Assembly: GCF_002078875.1 (NCBI RefSeq)
Contig: NC_034414.1
Span: forward strand, 18,267,883-18,331,882
Reading direction: 5' to 3'
DNA: 64,000 nucleotides
Source: Numida meleagris
Taxonomy: Eukaryota > Chordata > Aves > Galliformes > Numididae
In this document: piece after piece, positions 1-13,030 of the stretch
Layout: each line of letters opens with the position of its first letter
How positions within the stretch are numbered: the stretch's first letter is position 1
The notes under the pieces: model-generated
What the model was told of the DNA's origin: nothing
The model's database searches: none
Seen by the model: only the letters and a program-made list of their open reading frames with translations
Made by a program: the position numbers and the translations under genes

Positions 1-3000
1 ACAAATAGTTTTCTGAAGGCTTCTTTGCCGGTGTACAGTATTGCCCACTCAGTCTAGACAAGACTGACACGAACAAATATTTTTCCAGACGAGACTCAGT
101 AGGTTGCCCCTTACCTCCAACTCTCAAAAGCAGTGTCTCATGGTTGTTGGAACTGCTCCTGAACACAGAAGCAGGGAAGCCAAAGAACTCTAGGGACATG
201 TCAGAGCTGTCTTATCTATCTCCCTGCAACTGTGTTGTTGTATCTGCTTTTTGTCCATGCCTGCTCTCTGTTCCTGTCTGTGGCTACAATTCGTGCCACC
301 AAGTGGAGCCTCTAGCCTGGGGTTTGATGCCCTACAGCGCCCACTCTATTTCCACAGGTTTGATGCCACGCTCCAGCCACTGTAGGCATGGGGCCGTCTG
401 TGTTTTCCATCTGGGAGGCAGAAGGAAACTTTGGCAATCCCATTTTTCAGCTCAGCCTCCAGAGCTGAAGCCTGAGACGAATGTCCAGAGACACGTATAT
501 ATTCCCATTTGTCCTCCTAGCATAAGAGGCTTTATCCCCTCTCATATGTCCATAGTTGCAATAAAGCCTATCCTTCCCGTCAGTGTTCATCTCTCTGCAT
601 AGGATTAAAGGAAACTGAAAGAAATTAGTTATTAAAAGTTTTTAAAAAAATAGTAAAGAAATCCCTATAAAGGAATGGCAGCAGTAGCAGCACATGACAG
701 GTTCAAGAGACAACATCATTTTGCATAACAGAATTAATACATCCCATCAGCATTTAAGTCAGTTGATACATTTGACTCGGTAGTTTCAAATATTATATTT
801 GTATGACACTTAATGATTATTTGTACTGGCAAGGAAGCCTCACTGCCTTTCTGCATGTTAGTAAGCATACTATCCATTTTCCTGGAGTATTAATGTATGG
901 ATAACTCATTTATATGCAAAGCTGAAACAGGATTTAATGAACTTTCATTACTCAAGCCGCACATTTTCCCAAAGATGAAAAATGCCATGTACGATATATT
1001 TTCCTGCATGAGAATAAGCCTATTAATATAGATTTCTGAACAGAATATTTCTACTCAGCAGTTTTTGTCTTCCTGGGAGCAGGAAGGAGAAAGTGAGGGG
1101 AGCAGAGACTTCCCCTCACTCCCCCTCATCTCTGGAAAGGAATTGAGTTGGCTTTGCTAATACTTTGCTTTCAAAGCTCTTCTTAGCACATAAACACAAT
1201 CACCTTCTAACAAATGTTTATTAAAGCTTAGCTGTAAGTGGTGATACCATTTTTTCCTGTATTCTTCCCTTACTTTGATAGAAAACTATAACAGAGAAAG
1301 TAATCAATGCAGCATACTAACTTGGAAGTATCACTAACTGTTGTTAGTTTGACATCGTGTTTGCTGCTTTTAACAGTTTCTCTCTCTGAAGAAGCCCATG
1401 CCAGGAGTTAAATGTACTTGACATACTAACAGGAGACACCAACTTCCTGTCATTCTTAAATACAAATTCTTTTTCTTTGCCACAATACATAAGCACCCGT
1501 AAAATTACCATTTAGATGTACAAAAAGCTGATTTACAGCCTCAGTCAAGTATCTGAATCTCAACTTCATGCTACTGCATGTTTGCTATTGCAGTTTTAAT
1601 AAAGCAAGTATCAGAACAGTGTTTTTCTTCTATGTGGTGTGTCTGTAAAAGATGAAGAAGGAAGGTCACCTTTCAATGTGGCATATGTCCTCTGTAAACA
1701 CCTCATTACAGCAAGTTATTATATGTGCCTCAGAGAAAATGTTTTTCTTTTTTGGAAACTCAGTCACGAAAACCTTTTTTTTTTATTTTAATTTTCTTGT
1801 ATTATTACAAAAAATCTAAAATTAACATATTTTACTCTAAAAAAAAAGTGTTGGACAGGTCTACCTTTCAGCTCTATTTCCTGGATTTTCCCATTAATTC
1901 TACTCTCCTGTACCTTCCCGTTTCAATTTCAACTTGTACTGCTGGGCTATCAACTACGATTCTTCAAAACGGGACCTCTGGGATTCAGATTCTTTGTGGA
2001 AATGAATTTTCTCCAAAACTTTGCTTTACTCAGAAGCTGCCAAGAGAACTCTATTGCTTTCCCTTGTACTTCTCAGACAATTAGAAGATACTGATGACAA
2101 AATCAGGAACAATTTTAAATATACTTCAAATCTGATTACTCAGTGATTAGGGTGTGTATGAAAACTTTTCATTTTATCTGATAAATTTTCCTGCCTGGCT
2201 GTAGTCTGAATTAGGCAATGTAAATTTGTTAGAGCTTTGCTGTTGCATTACACAAACCTAATACTTTAAGAGTGGGGAAAAAAAAGAAAAGGAAAAACCT
2301 GGCATTTTCAAATGAAAACATTTTTTGTTAGAAAGTAAAGATAGGTTTCCAAGTGGAACTATTTGGTAGATGTGAGGCAATGTGATGTAGCCATAGCTTT
2401 ATGCTTTACTGAAACAACTCTGTTAACACTGAAATTCAGATACAAGACTATGGTTATAGAATAATAATCAGACAATCTTGCAGAAAGCCATCTCTGCTCC
2501 CTGAAAATGAAACTCTTAACCAGTTCTCTTGCTCTGCAGAACAGTTATGTGTTTCATAGCACAGAATAATAGCTCCTCTTGACAACTTTATCATTATTAG
2601 ACTATGTAGTCAATCACATCATTGTCCCACTGTGCAAAGCTCTGTTAACTTGGCTGATCACAGCAGGGCAATATGCAAGATGTGGAAATGGGATTTCTCT
2701 GCTCCACAGTAGCCAGAGCTGATGCCCTACAGCACATTGCGCACTGTAACAGGAACATCAGACCCTCCAAGATGGGATAATCATATCTCACCCATGAGTC
2801 TGTGCATTCTCCCACTGTGCCACCAAACCTTCCCTCGTCATCCAGCATTGCAATACTCCTTCAAATTACAACTCAGTGGGACTAAAGCATCAGTATTTTC
2901 CAAATATTTACAGGCTGTAAGCAGTAGACGACCAGCGGGCTCTGCCTTTCAGAGCTTTGCACACTGACCAGCAGGAACAGGGAAGGATGCACTGGGCATC

Positions 3001-3859
3001 CAAACAACTTCAGCAGACATGAATTCCACCCTCCAAATTGTTCCAAATTGTTTAACTGGCATAGAAACTATGCATAATGCTCAGAACTGAGACTAAGATC
3101 ACACAATAGAAACAGCAGTTAGCACATTTTTTTTCTTGAAATAGATAACATGCCACATGAAACTCTGCCATCATTGCTTTACACATTTCAGAACTCTTCT
3201 CCTACAAAAAAGGTGTCTTTCTTGAAAAGCTGTAATTAGACAGTCAGGAGAAAAGTGTAAGAGATTCCAGTATGCCACCACAATTTTCTCAAGAAGACAC
3301 TAACAGTTAACTTCCTACCAGAAGTTGGCTGTACATCTTATGCATGTACATGCAGAAGAACCTGCTTTAAAATCATTAATACTCAGCAGAAACTACAATT
3401 TATCTAAATTCTAGAATTTCTAATTTCCAACAGCCTAATTTCTGCTTAGGATCTAAGATATCATTCAGAAAAATAAATCACAAAACTTTATTTTGGTTTT
3501 CTTGTCAGCAAGTATGATTCTGCCAAGAGAAGTCCTGATCTTGTGAAATGTCCAACTTAAGTGGCCCTTGACTGTGGAAGCAGGTAGAACATACAACTTC
3601 TGTGAAATGCTGATCTCTTTCACCACTCATAAGAACATAATAGTGATGTTTGTTGTTACTTCATTATTCACTATCTTTGTGAACCCACCCCATAAGAGTA
3701 AGCTATGATAAAAAGGTTTAGAAGTAGAATGATATCTTAGAAGTTCAGTTTAGTAATCTGCTTTCGTCTTCTCCTCTAAAGTCTAAATCGTAAGTAACAA
3801 TTAAATAAAACTCAAAAAGGCTTTGTAAACAGATTGCAACCAAAAAGAAAAATCCTTAC
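1..3859 (-). other. SHANK2: SHANK2 intron, partial (downstream of the linker exon)
   Basis: This is AT-rich noncoding sequence beginning with the GTAAGG donor at 3859-3854. The next exon should start the PDZ domain, and the alternative first exon of short SHANK2 isoforms would also lie on this side; neither is recognisable here. A block at 144-602 is open on the plus strand and carries an AATAAA at 560-565, but it resembles no protein I know. The rest shows nothing I can name. Confidence 0.75.
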
Positions 3860-3935
3860 CTTGAAGCATCAAAGCTGTCATAGGATCCAACTGTGTAGTG
3901 TCTAAACAGTTTCTTTGTTCTATCTGTTCGTGTTT
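3860..3935 (-). CDS. SHANK2: SHANK2 coding exon: SH3-to-PDZ linker
   Basis: SHANK2 is a postsynaptic-density scaffold of excitatory synapses; this exon encodes the linker between its SH3 and PDZ domains. On the minus strand it has a pyrimidine-rich tract ending in CAG at its 5' side and AAG|GTAAGG at its 3' side. It is 76 bp: two bases finishing a codon, 24 codons, then two bases. It reads TRTDRTKKLFRHYTVGSYDS followed by FDAS. The segment LFRHYTVGSYDSFD is, from memory of the family, a hallmark of SHANK proteins just before the PDZ domain, and mammalian SHANK2 reads almost the same. The exon enters in phase 1 and leaves in phase 2; the split AG would give serine before the expected PDZ start, which lies outside the window. 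SHANK1 and SHANK3 share the motif, so the paralogue call rests also on the SH3 exon at 51641-51754. Confidence 0.93.
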
Positions 3936-6900
3936 CTGCGCAAAAAAGGGGAACATTTAATAATACTCCTATGCTTTTTAATCAAGCATTGCTTTCATTA
4001 GCAATATCAAAGTTGATTTTCTGCTGTATGTCAATGAAGAAAACATAAAGAATTAATATGGTCTCAAGGAGTTTTGAAGAAATTTTGATATTTGAGTCAA
4101 CATATTCTTTTACTATATCATATGCACCAAATGAATAACTCCCTGTATATAATGTATCTTACTATTTCTAAGTTTGAATGTTCCATCCCCATTCTCAGAG
4201 AGTAAAAGCATTCTTGGACTAAGAAGCAAAATAAAAGAAGAAAGAAACAAACAAACAAAAAAAAACCAAAAACAACAAAAAAAAGCAGTACAGTTTGGAA
4301 AGGTTGAAAAGTAGCATACAAAATGCAGATGAGTATTTTTTTGTTTAACTATACACATGCGACACACAAAATGAAAGCATTTTCAGTCACTGTATTAGCC
4401 AAATAGAGAAGAGGGTAGGGGGATCACTAGGTGCCCACACTGATTTTCATCAATCAAATAAATAGTACTGTAAGACTTGTACAAGCATTATACAGCAAAA
4501 GCAAACAATCCAAGAAACTGCAGGACAAAGGATTAAGAAAAATAGGAACTATATTTTGAAAACCAGATGATCAAAAGAATATGATACAGCAACACATCCA
4601 TCAAGAAAAGGCATTTAAAACCTCAAATACATTAAAACTTGATATTCATCCCTTCCTTAAGAAGGACAAGACAACAGCAAAACCACACATCCCACTGAAA
4701 CAGTTCCCATATCCAGTGGCTGCAATATTAACTCAATCTATTATGATCATGAAATTTATGTTCACAAGTATTTCTACAATCAGATTGACCAACATCAGTA
4801 CTGGTTTAGTACAGGTATAACAGTATATTTTTGAACAATATTTATAGAATGGCAGATAACAGAGCTAAACATACATCTTTCTCAGAAAGATGCTCTCTTA
4901 TTTTTTGAATGGGTATCTAGAAAAACACCAAACCATTTGACATATGCTTATATGTCAAAGATACAGATGCTACTCCAGTATTTGGTTTCTTCAGTTTTTG
5001 CAGCAAATCTGGTAATCTAAAAGGCTTACACTGAAAGGCTATTACAAAATGCATATATAAATTACACCTTTGGGGAAGAACAAAAATATTGTGCAGGAGG
5101 TAGGTAATTTTTTGTCATATTCTTCTTCAGAATGACAGGAAAACACATACAAATTTACTTCCAATAGCGGCATTCATATAGAATAAAACTTAAACAAAAA
5201 AAGAGAGCAAGGAATGTTCTTTGGTAGCTTTATGTATTACAATAATTATCATTCAAAAAGTGTCAATTTTCTGAGTCTTACTCAGCCTTTTCAACAGTAA
5301 TCATAGAGTCATTAAGGTTGGAGAAGACCTAAGATCACCAAGTCCAACCATCAGCTCATCCCCACCATGCCTGCTGACCATGTCCCTCAGTGCCACATCT
5401 ATGTATTTCTTTCACCATCTCCTTGGGCAGCCTGTTCCAATGCTTGAAAGCAAAATGTGCCTGGAAATTTTGTGACACCTTTCAGGACTTTGAAAATTAG
5501 ATGTTTCCTTACTGAACACTGCTTCTGCTGCACATATATAACTGGGTGCTTTATTGAACAGCTGAGATTTCTCTTTTTTCCCCTACAGTTAAAAAAGTGT
5601 ATATATATCTTCCTCGTTTATCTGATCAGAAAGGAAGTGTCTTCATCCGCTTTGAAGACTTAAACATTTCAGAAATATGATTTAATCATGAGGGGAATAT
5701 TCCCTCCGTGTTAATTATCTATGTACATTCTGAAAATTTAACAGATGTTTAAGAGGTCAGAACAACCAATTCTAGATGTAGTACATTCACGGCATTTGTA
5801 TAGAACAGCCTAATAGATATTTAGGCTATTCATTTTTTTCTCAGAAGAGTATCTTTAGTATGGCCCCTTTGTCTTTTGCTTTATCATCAAAGGGAAGATA
5901 GTTATGCTGAAACTATGCTTTTTGAGGAAGGTTAAAGTCTTATGTAAATACAGGTTGATTCTCAAATGCCATCAAATTATTAGCCTAACAGACATCAAAA
6001 ATCACATTGAAAATTTTCTGGTTTAGCTTGTGACCATGAAATTCTCATCTGTATGGCCCAGGAATTTTTCACTGGAGGCCTTTCTGGCTCAATCCAAACA
6101 AATTTTCTTAGTTCTCCAAGCTAGACAAAACCCTCGAGGTACACCATCTCTATCTCACAGCTTTTATGGATATTAAACATTACTCTGAGATGTAGTACTG
6201 ACAGAAGACCACGTGCTGGCCTGCACAGAGAAAAAAATACATCAGTGCAGGATGGCAGGTTTTAAACTCAGTCAAGGAGCACAGTGCAGAAGAAAGCACT
6301 GGGAAGCAGAGTTTGGGGAAACAAAGTTGACAAAAAGGCCTCTTTCCTTGATTTAATCAGCACAGCTGACTCTTAACTGGATTGTGGGACTTCAATATGT
6401 CCCCAGCTGGAGACATAAATACAAGCATACAGTCAATACAGAGGAATTACGGCTAAAAATACACATGCAGTCTGCAGCTGGCTGACAGAGTAAGCAAGTT
6501 ACTTCTTCATACTGGTGCAATAATTTCCAGGATACAAGAGGAGCTGAACTACAAAAACAAAACAACAACAACAAAAAGAATCAGAAATATATACATCTAT
6601 ACAAATTTTGTGTAGATCAGCCAGCATCCTTCTTACGGGATGGTCAAAGAGGGAGAAAATCCCAATTACAGTATTAATCCTACCAGATAGTCTTGTTTAT
6701 GCATATTCAGTCCCTTCATCATTCACTTCCAAGCTGTATTTTCTGCCAGAGACACCTTACTTTTTACCCCAGTCTCCAACTCCTACCGCCCTTACCCCTT
6801 GCCTTTCTAGGGCTGCAGGACACGACAGTGCCTTTCACAGGGTAAGAGCTATATATGTAACAAGCAGCAGCAGTACCCAAAGCTACATGACAGCTGGTCA

Positions 6901-9346
6901 AAGAGATTTGTCTTTGAAGTAGCTCACTGTGGGACCGTATCTCTCAACATGCTGTAAGGGGTTCAGTGAATTTTGTGGGTCACACCTTTGTTGCTAAATT
7001 TACAAGTTTAGCTTCAAAAGTCAAATTCTTGCTGTGACATGAAGAAAAAAGATCCTCATAAAGTCTGTTCCCCACCAAGTGATATTATTTTTCATATCAT
7101 CCAAAAAATCAGATTATTATCAGGAGACGTGACCAGAAGCTACATAGAAAAACATAAACCTGGATTCCATTCACTGTTTACCACAGGCCTGTTTTCACAA
7201 GTTTGTTAAAAACAGTTAAAAGAACAAGGTTTGATGAAGAATTTTTTGGAGCGTTTCATGCCGCTGCTTGAGCCTTGTGGAACCAGATGTTCCTTCTGCA
7301 GCAACTGTTTTCTACAGTGTGATATTTCAGTGCTATTAGCAAATACAAATTTGTGTGCGAGTGGGAGGAAAGGCAAGACGCTGTAAGGCAGATAGCTTTG
7401 TTCAGCTACTCAGTCTTGCAAAGCCAGCACTCTTCAGCTGAGGCTTGTATCTGCTCCCTGTCACTCCTGCCCCTCTACCCTCCCCCACCTCTTTGTGCGT
7501 AATTGCATTCACACGGATTATTTGGGAACCTATTAGCTTTACAAATCCCTGAACTCAAGGCTAAATGGCATATTTCCTAGGTTGCTGCGTAAACCCTACA
7601 GTTCTTTAATTACCCTTCTTCCCTAAACCCTGACTCGGATTCCAGTCTGCCTTATTATGCAGCATAAATACAGATGACATCTATAAGGGAAAAGGATCGA
7701 GAATTCATCATCATAATGAACAAGATAATGCAAAAAAAAAAAAGGCACTTAAAGGGTCCTTTCTCTAATTTGACCAAAGAATAAAAGGAACCTATAAGAA
7801 ACTGTGTAATAAATTTCTGAATTCAAGCCAGAATTGCACAGTAAATAGGTGTTACAGCACTAAGTGGTTAGTTTCAAGTTTCAATGGATTTTTATGCATT
7901 CTTATGTTCCCTCAGTTTTCTGAAGGTCATCACTTTTAACCAGAGTGCTTTGCAGCAGTTTTGGCCCACCTAAGGGTAGTAACCCTATCTATCAGCATCA
8001 CTGGAGTCCTTTAAGGAAAACTTTAAGGATTTCTTTTTAAACTCGCTTATGGACAGATAAGAAAGAATAGCAAGAAGATAAAGGACATGGTCTAGAAAAA
8101 CAGTATTTAGCAATATATATATTTCTCCATTATTACTGAGATGATCATCTCTCACCACAGCCAAAAGTTATTGCATGAAATTAGATCAGACCAGAAGTTA
8201 TTCTAGGAGGCAGAACAAAACACTAGTGTTTGCAAAATTGCTCTAGTTTTGTTTCCTTTGACAGAAAAAAAAGGAACACTGACATACCGTTCAAGATTTC
8301 TATACTTCTTGAGAAGTCTAAATTTTACTAGAGTAACTCCAATACACTTTTTTCTATTATCTCCAGTTGGCTAGAAGATTTTCTCCCTACGGGCTTTCAC
8401 CATGTCTAGGCTAAAGCAACAAGCCATACCTGGGCATCAAGCACTGGGATAAGGTCACAGCTAACAACTCTGTCCTCAAAGTAATGCACTAATGTTCACA
8501 GACTAAAGACCATTTTATGCAAAAGCAAGGCTTTCTCAGTAGCTACAGAAAATATCTTCTGCAGGAACATGTCACCATAAATCTCCTCACTTTCTGCTAC
8601 AAAAAAAAAGTCAGTAAACCACCTAAGAGACTTTCTTTGCATCAATTAATAAGCCACCTAGGAGCAGTGTGAGCCCTAGTACAGAGAGCCATAGAAAGGA
8701 AAAAAATAACGTGGCCAGTTTTTTTCTTGGTCTATTCATCACTGAAGCCAATGGTGTTGCAGCAGACACGAGCACTTTGCATTGTGCAATGGTGGCAATA
8801 CAAATAATAAACATCTAGCTTTTTCTTTATAAGAATGCTTTACTGTTGTGGAGATCTCACTAATGGGGAGATTCAAATCCTGCCATTCTGAATATAATTT
8901 ATGGGGTCAAAGAAAGGTGATCACTGTGAAGGTGCAGAAATAAAATATATCCTCCTTCTCTTCTTCCACCTTAGGAATAGTAATGGTTTTCCTCAACCGA
9001 GAAATACCCATGTGACTTCCCTGCAACATCCCTGTGTAAGCCTCGGAACTGACCACAGGCCTCCAGCAGCACCTACAGACAGCATAATGAAAAGCTGAAA
9101 ATCACTGTCACGAAAGGAAAGACATAATCCACACAGACAGATAACTCAATTCTTGCTCTGTTTCTTCAACGATTAGCAAATAACTATGGTAAGTACATTA
9201 TGACAGGCAACTCAAATACCACAGTGCTGCTATTATTTGCAGTAGATTGCTTACATACTTGATATTGTTCTGAAGAGTAATAAACTAGGTAAAAATCCCA
9301 AAGAAACTGCCTTCATTTCTTGTACTTTCCCTGCTGCTCTTCACAG
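3936..9346. other. Intronic sequence, mostly featureless
   Basis: Apart from the CR1 tail at 5299-5443 this is AT-rich intron with short A-runs (for example 4253-4281). The part around 7480-7720 is rich in homeodomain-like and GGATTA-like words and may be regulatory. The open frame at 6608-6922 shows no recognisable product. Confidence 0.6.
5299..5443 (-). repeat. CR1 LINE, 3' end fragment
   Basis: The stretch reads as the reverse complement of a CR1 3' end. It begins with ATCATAGAGTCATTAAGGTT, then GGAGAAGACCTAAGATCACC and AAGTCCAACCATCAGC, and ends near CCTTGGGCAGCCTGTTCCAA. These are characteristic of avian CR1 tails. It is severely 5'-truncated, as is usual for CR1, and seems to have an internal deletion around 5404. 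It has no coding capacity. Confidence 0.9.
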
Positions 9347-9540
9347 GGCATCTCGGCGGCCATGTTTCCTAGGAAACTGCGTGGGGCTGCTCTGCCAGGG
9401 GGTTCACATCAGACTGCCAGCGCTGTGGGAAGGGTTTGGAGCCATCCACACGAGCACGGGCCGGCAGAGGAAATGAAAGTGCAGCTGCCTCCTTTGGATG
9501 TGGTATCAGAGAGACAAATATCACAAAGGGATCGTGAAAG
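9347..9540 (+). other. Candidate antisense exon A (unverified)
   Basis: A 194-bp block is preceded by a long pyrimidine tract ending in CTCTTCACAG and followed by the donor AAAG|GTAAAG. It is open throughout in the frame that starts at 9347, with an ATG at 9362-9364 in good context (GGCGGCCATG, G at -3), and exits in phase 2. It is richer in GC and CpG than the surrounding intron. GGCCATGTT at the start also fits the YY1 core motif. The encoded residues (MFPRKLRGAALPGGS...) match no family I know. It lies on the strand opposite SHANK2. A chance open block or a piece of an unrecognised repeat is equally possible. Confidence 0.25.
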
Positions 9541-10118
9541 GTAAAGGCAGGGCATACTGCTACTCCAGTCAAGTTAGTACATTCATTATGCTAGCAGAAT
9601 TTAGGAAATAAATATAAATAAGAAACGGTTTTCAACTCAAGTAGAGTAATAAAAAAAGTTCAAAAATGAGAGCCAAAGTCCTTGATTTTGTTGTTCTGCT
9701 GGCCAAAGTAAATCCAACAACTTGGCACCATCCTGAAAAAGAAAGCTTCTCTTTCTTCCTTTTTCCCCAGCAACAACTCTGAGAGATGTTTCATTACCGC
9801 CATAGATAGCTGGAGATGCTCTCTGCTGAAACAGGGTCAGATACAGCACTCTGCATGAGTCTGATAGAAAGCAATATCCAGCAGTGGCAGGAGGCAAAGG
9901 CTTGCACTGTGTACCCTCTTATACTTCCTGGGGAAAAATTGCTTTTGCAGCTATTTATGTTGAGGGTTAGACCAAAATTTATCCAAAGCTGAGAAAAGTG
10001 ATCTAAAATTCTTTGTTACTGCCAGGTACACAGACAATACGCAAGGTTAATAGACATTTTGCAACAAGAGCCTTTCTTAAAATTGTTCCAATAGTATCAT
10101 AAAAAATGATGACCCTGC

Positions 10119-10158
10119 AAAAAAAAAAAACAAAAAAAAAAAAGAGAGAGAGAAAAAG
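10119..10158. repeat. A-rich / (GA)n simple repeat
   Basis: Two A12 runs separated by a single C lead into GAGAGAGAGA. It may be a decayed retroposon tail, but no body is visible on either side. Confidence 0.9.
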
Positions 10159-12172
10159 TGTATGGAATTGAAAATATCACTATGTAGAACATTTATGTTT
10201 CAGTCCCAAGTACATAGGCATTCAAAATATTTGCAATACAAAAAACTAAATGCATTGCTAAATGATGCCAAATGCAAAATATGTAGCATGTTTTTTAGCT
10301 GAAAAAGAGCTAATTTAGGGTAGACGTTATCGTCCTAAAACTTTGTCTCAACCTGCGTTTTTTCCTATTTATTAAGAAAACTCAGCATGTCATTGCATTG
10401 CAAGCCTCTGCTGTTTTGGGAGAAATAATACTGTATTATGTGCTGGTCAAAATAATGTCATCCTATGTGACCAGATTAATCAAAGACATATCCCATAATT
10501 CAAGAACTCCTGTGCTTCACAAAAAGGCCACCAACTACAAATGGCACTCTCAGTGTTGCTACCAGTTACAGCATAACTAAATCTTTGTAAACTTTTTCTT
10601 TAAGTGAGAATGCAATATATAGTATGTATGAAAACATGTATTAAGGAAATAAATGTCACTTTTAAGAAGACGAAAGAGTTCTGCACATAAGTTACTCTAT
10701 TCCTTCCACTCTATGTGTTGCAAGCACAACTTCCATACTTACACAGATTTAACTCATTGCTAGTTTGGTATGCAGTTTGCTTTCAAATAACAAAGGATTT
10801 TCTTGATAACAGGCACATTATGAACTTTGGTCTAGAAAATAACTGGATAAAAAAGAAAAAACAAACAGAAAACTCTTCTTCAGACCACATACTGAAAAGT
10901 CTCAATGAGTGTTTCAGTGAAATCTTTCTATCCTTATGCCTTTTCTTCCTTAGAAAATTGAGAATCATTAAAACAGAGATGTTCCATGAAATTTTGTACA
11001 GTAAAATTCTGAAAAGCAGGAAGGTTTTTCAGACCTATAAAACAATTGTTTAATGTCATATTTGATATTTCTTTCTTTGAGCAGTCATTTGAGACTTAGA
11101 AAAGTTCAGGGATCCTCCTCCAAATCAAGCAGAGCAGATTCTTGGATTCTAAACATCTGTATAAAAATATAAAATAATGAATCAGAAAGATAAATTGAAT
11201 TAATCTCTAAATATTTGATCATAGGAACGTTCCTTTTTCAAGACCAGAAAATGGAGCACTGAAGGGATCAGAGCATAAAGCCCTCCAATGAACTGTCTTT
11301 TAAATCTGGACCAGGATTTCACTCGCTCTTTAATATCACTATGTATAATTTCAAAGCTGGGATTAATAAGGAATTCAGAAGATTTGTAGTCAACGAATGG
11401 AAGTAAAGTCTGTTTCTATTAATGGGGTATTAAAACTCTTGAAATGGAAATCTGCACATATAGACCACCCAAGCATTCAAAAGAAACAAGTCATCTTTCT
11501 CCTGTTGTTGCAAATTTGAAATAATAACGTTGTTTCAATAGAAGGGGAAAACTTGTTATTGTCAATAAATATTGACATATAAATGGTAAACTTAAGAAGA
11601 CCTTGAATTCACAATCTTTTTTTTTTTTTTTCCTAAGCTTCTTGATGACTTTTTAAAATCTTAGTATTCAGTTCATCTAATGTTCTCAGCCGATTTTTCT
11701 TTCAGTTGAAGCTGAGAAACAGCAAATCTTATCTGGTATATGAAGATTTTAGATTTGAACTGAATAGCAAATCCTTGGATGCCCCCTGCTTTTTTTCCCC
11801 CTACAAACTCCTTTGAAAAAGAAAGGAAGACAGATGTTGATTCCCTCCTGTACCCTTAGAGAAAGATTAACTGGAACGTACTGAGTTAGCTTACTCACAA
11901 AGGATGATGAAATGGCTGATCAATGCAGCGAATCAGCAAGTTTGCTTGCAAGAGAAACTTTAATAACTGAAATATGTAAGTTGGATCCATTGGAGAGGGA
12001 GTTATCATTAAGAACAGTGGTTTCCCAGGTCATTAATTTTCCCTATAATTTATGAAAAAGGTTAATACTGAATAAAATAGCGAGGAGTTGCTGAAACGTT
12101 TGCTTCTTATTCTCTTTTGGAATGGGACTTACAGAGCTGACTATGTGGAATCAGGATTCTTGTAACAAGGTC

Positions 12173-12283
12173 ACAAAATCACAGAATTGCAGGGACAGGA
12201 AGGGACCAATGGAGGTCATCTAGTCCAACACCCATGCTAAAGGAGGGTCACTAGAAATAGGCTGCAGAGGAAAGCATTCAGGT
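12173..12283 (-). repeat. CR1 LINE, 3' end fragment
   Basis: Inverted CR1 3' terminus: AATCACAGAATTGCAGGGA, then GGAAGGGACCAATGGAGG, then TCATCTAGTCCAACACCC and AGGGTCACTAGA. The order matches the reverse complement of CR1 tails. It is short and fairly diverged, with the 5' limit placed only roughly. Confidence 0.85.
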
Positions 12284-12961
12284 CACCAGTTATGTACACA
12301 ATTCTCTTGCTGAAGTTTAAATCTGAATGTTAAGATGGCTTCATTTGCTTGTATTTGCATCTTATAAAGAAGCAAAGTTAAATGTATATTAAAATTGTGG
12401 GAAATTCTATGAGCTAGATTTTTGTTTTGCGTCTTTTTTTTCCCCCTTCTTTTAGCACAGTAAGTAGAAACAGAGGTAGACTGAACGTTGTTAGCAAGAT
12501 TTTATTTCAGAACAAAGTCTTCTCTTTGTTTGCAAAACAGGCAGAGCAGACAGAACACGTTCTTGCATGGCTTTTCCTTCATTTGCAGAATATTTGCAAA
12601 ATGTGGTAGTGATCTCTAGATATTTCCCTGCTCTCCTGGTGTTTCCTGCAGGCCTTCAGTACTTCTGCCCCTCATTTATGACCTATCTGGAGCAGAACAG
12701 TTAATCAGCCTCCAGATAGTGGACGGCAGCTTTGTGTCCATGGTCCCAGTTGAAATGGGGGATTCAATTCCTTGATGTCTGGAACAGACACAGACATAGG
12801 TCTGGGTATGTCATCAAAGGAAACAAGTTGGGAGAGAACTTTTTCTTTCTCCTTTTCCACAAGATTTACAAGGCTTTTCAGACTTCATTGCTTGTGAAGA
12901 GATGGATGTTGACCTGAGCCAGTAAGAGACTTTGAAGACTTGCAACCAAGCAGGGAGTTGA

Positions 12962-13030
12962 TTAATTAGAACATTATTATCTTAATTAGAACATTATTAT
13001 ATAATGATCTAAACATTATTTAGATCATTA
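12962..13030. repeat. 19-bp tandem duplication plus 12-bp-arm hairpin
   Basis: TTAATTAGAACATTATTAT occurs at 12962-12980 and again at 12982-13000, identical. Directly after it, TAATGATCTAAA (13002-13013) and TTTAGATCATTA (13019-13030) form perfect inverted arms around a 5-base loop. It looks like a local replication-slippage product, though a short palindromic insertion is possible. Confidence 0.9.

Noticed and set aside
9637..9897. 86-codon minus-strand open frame
   Set aside because: It has no recognisable domain and no convincing splice sites or promoter; composition gives no further support.
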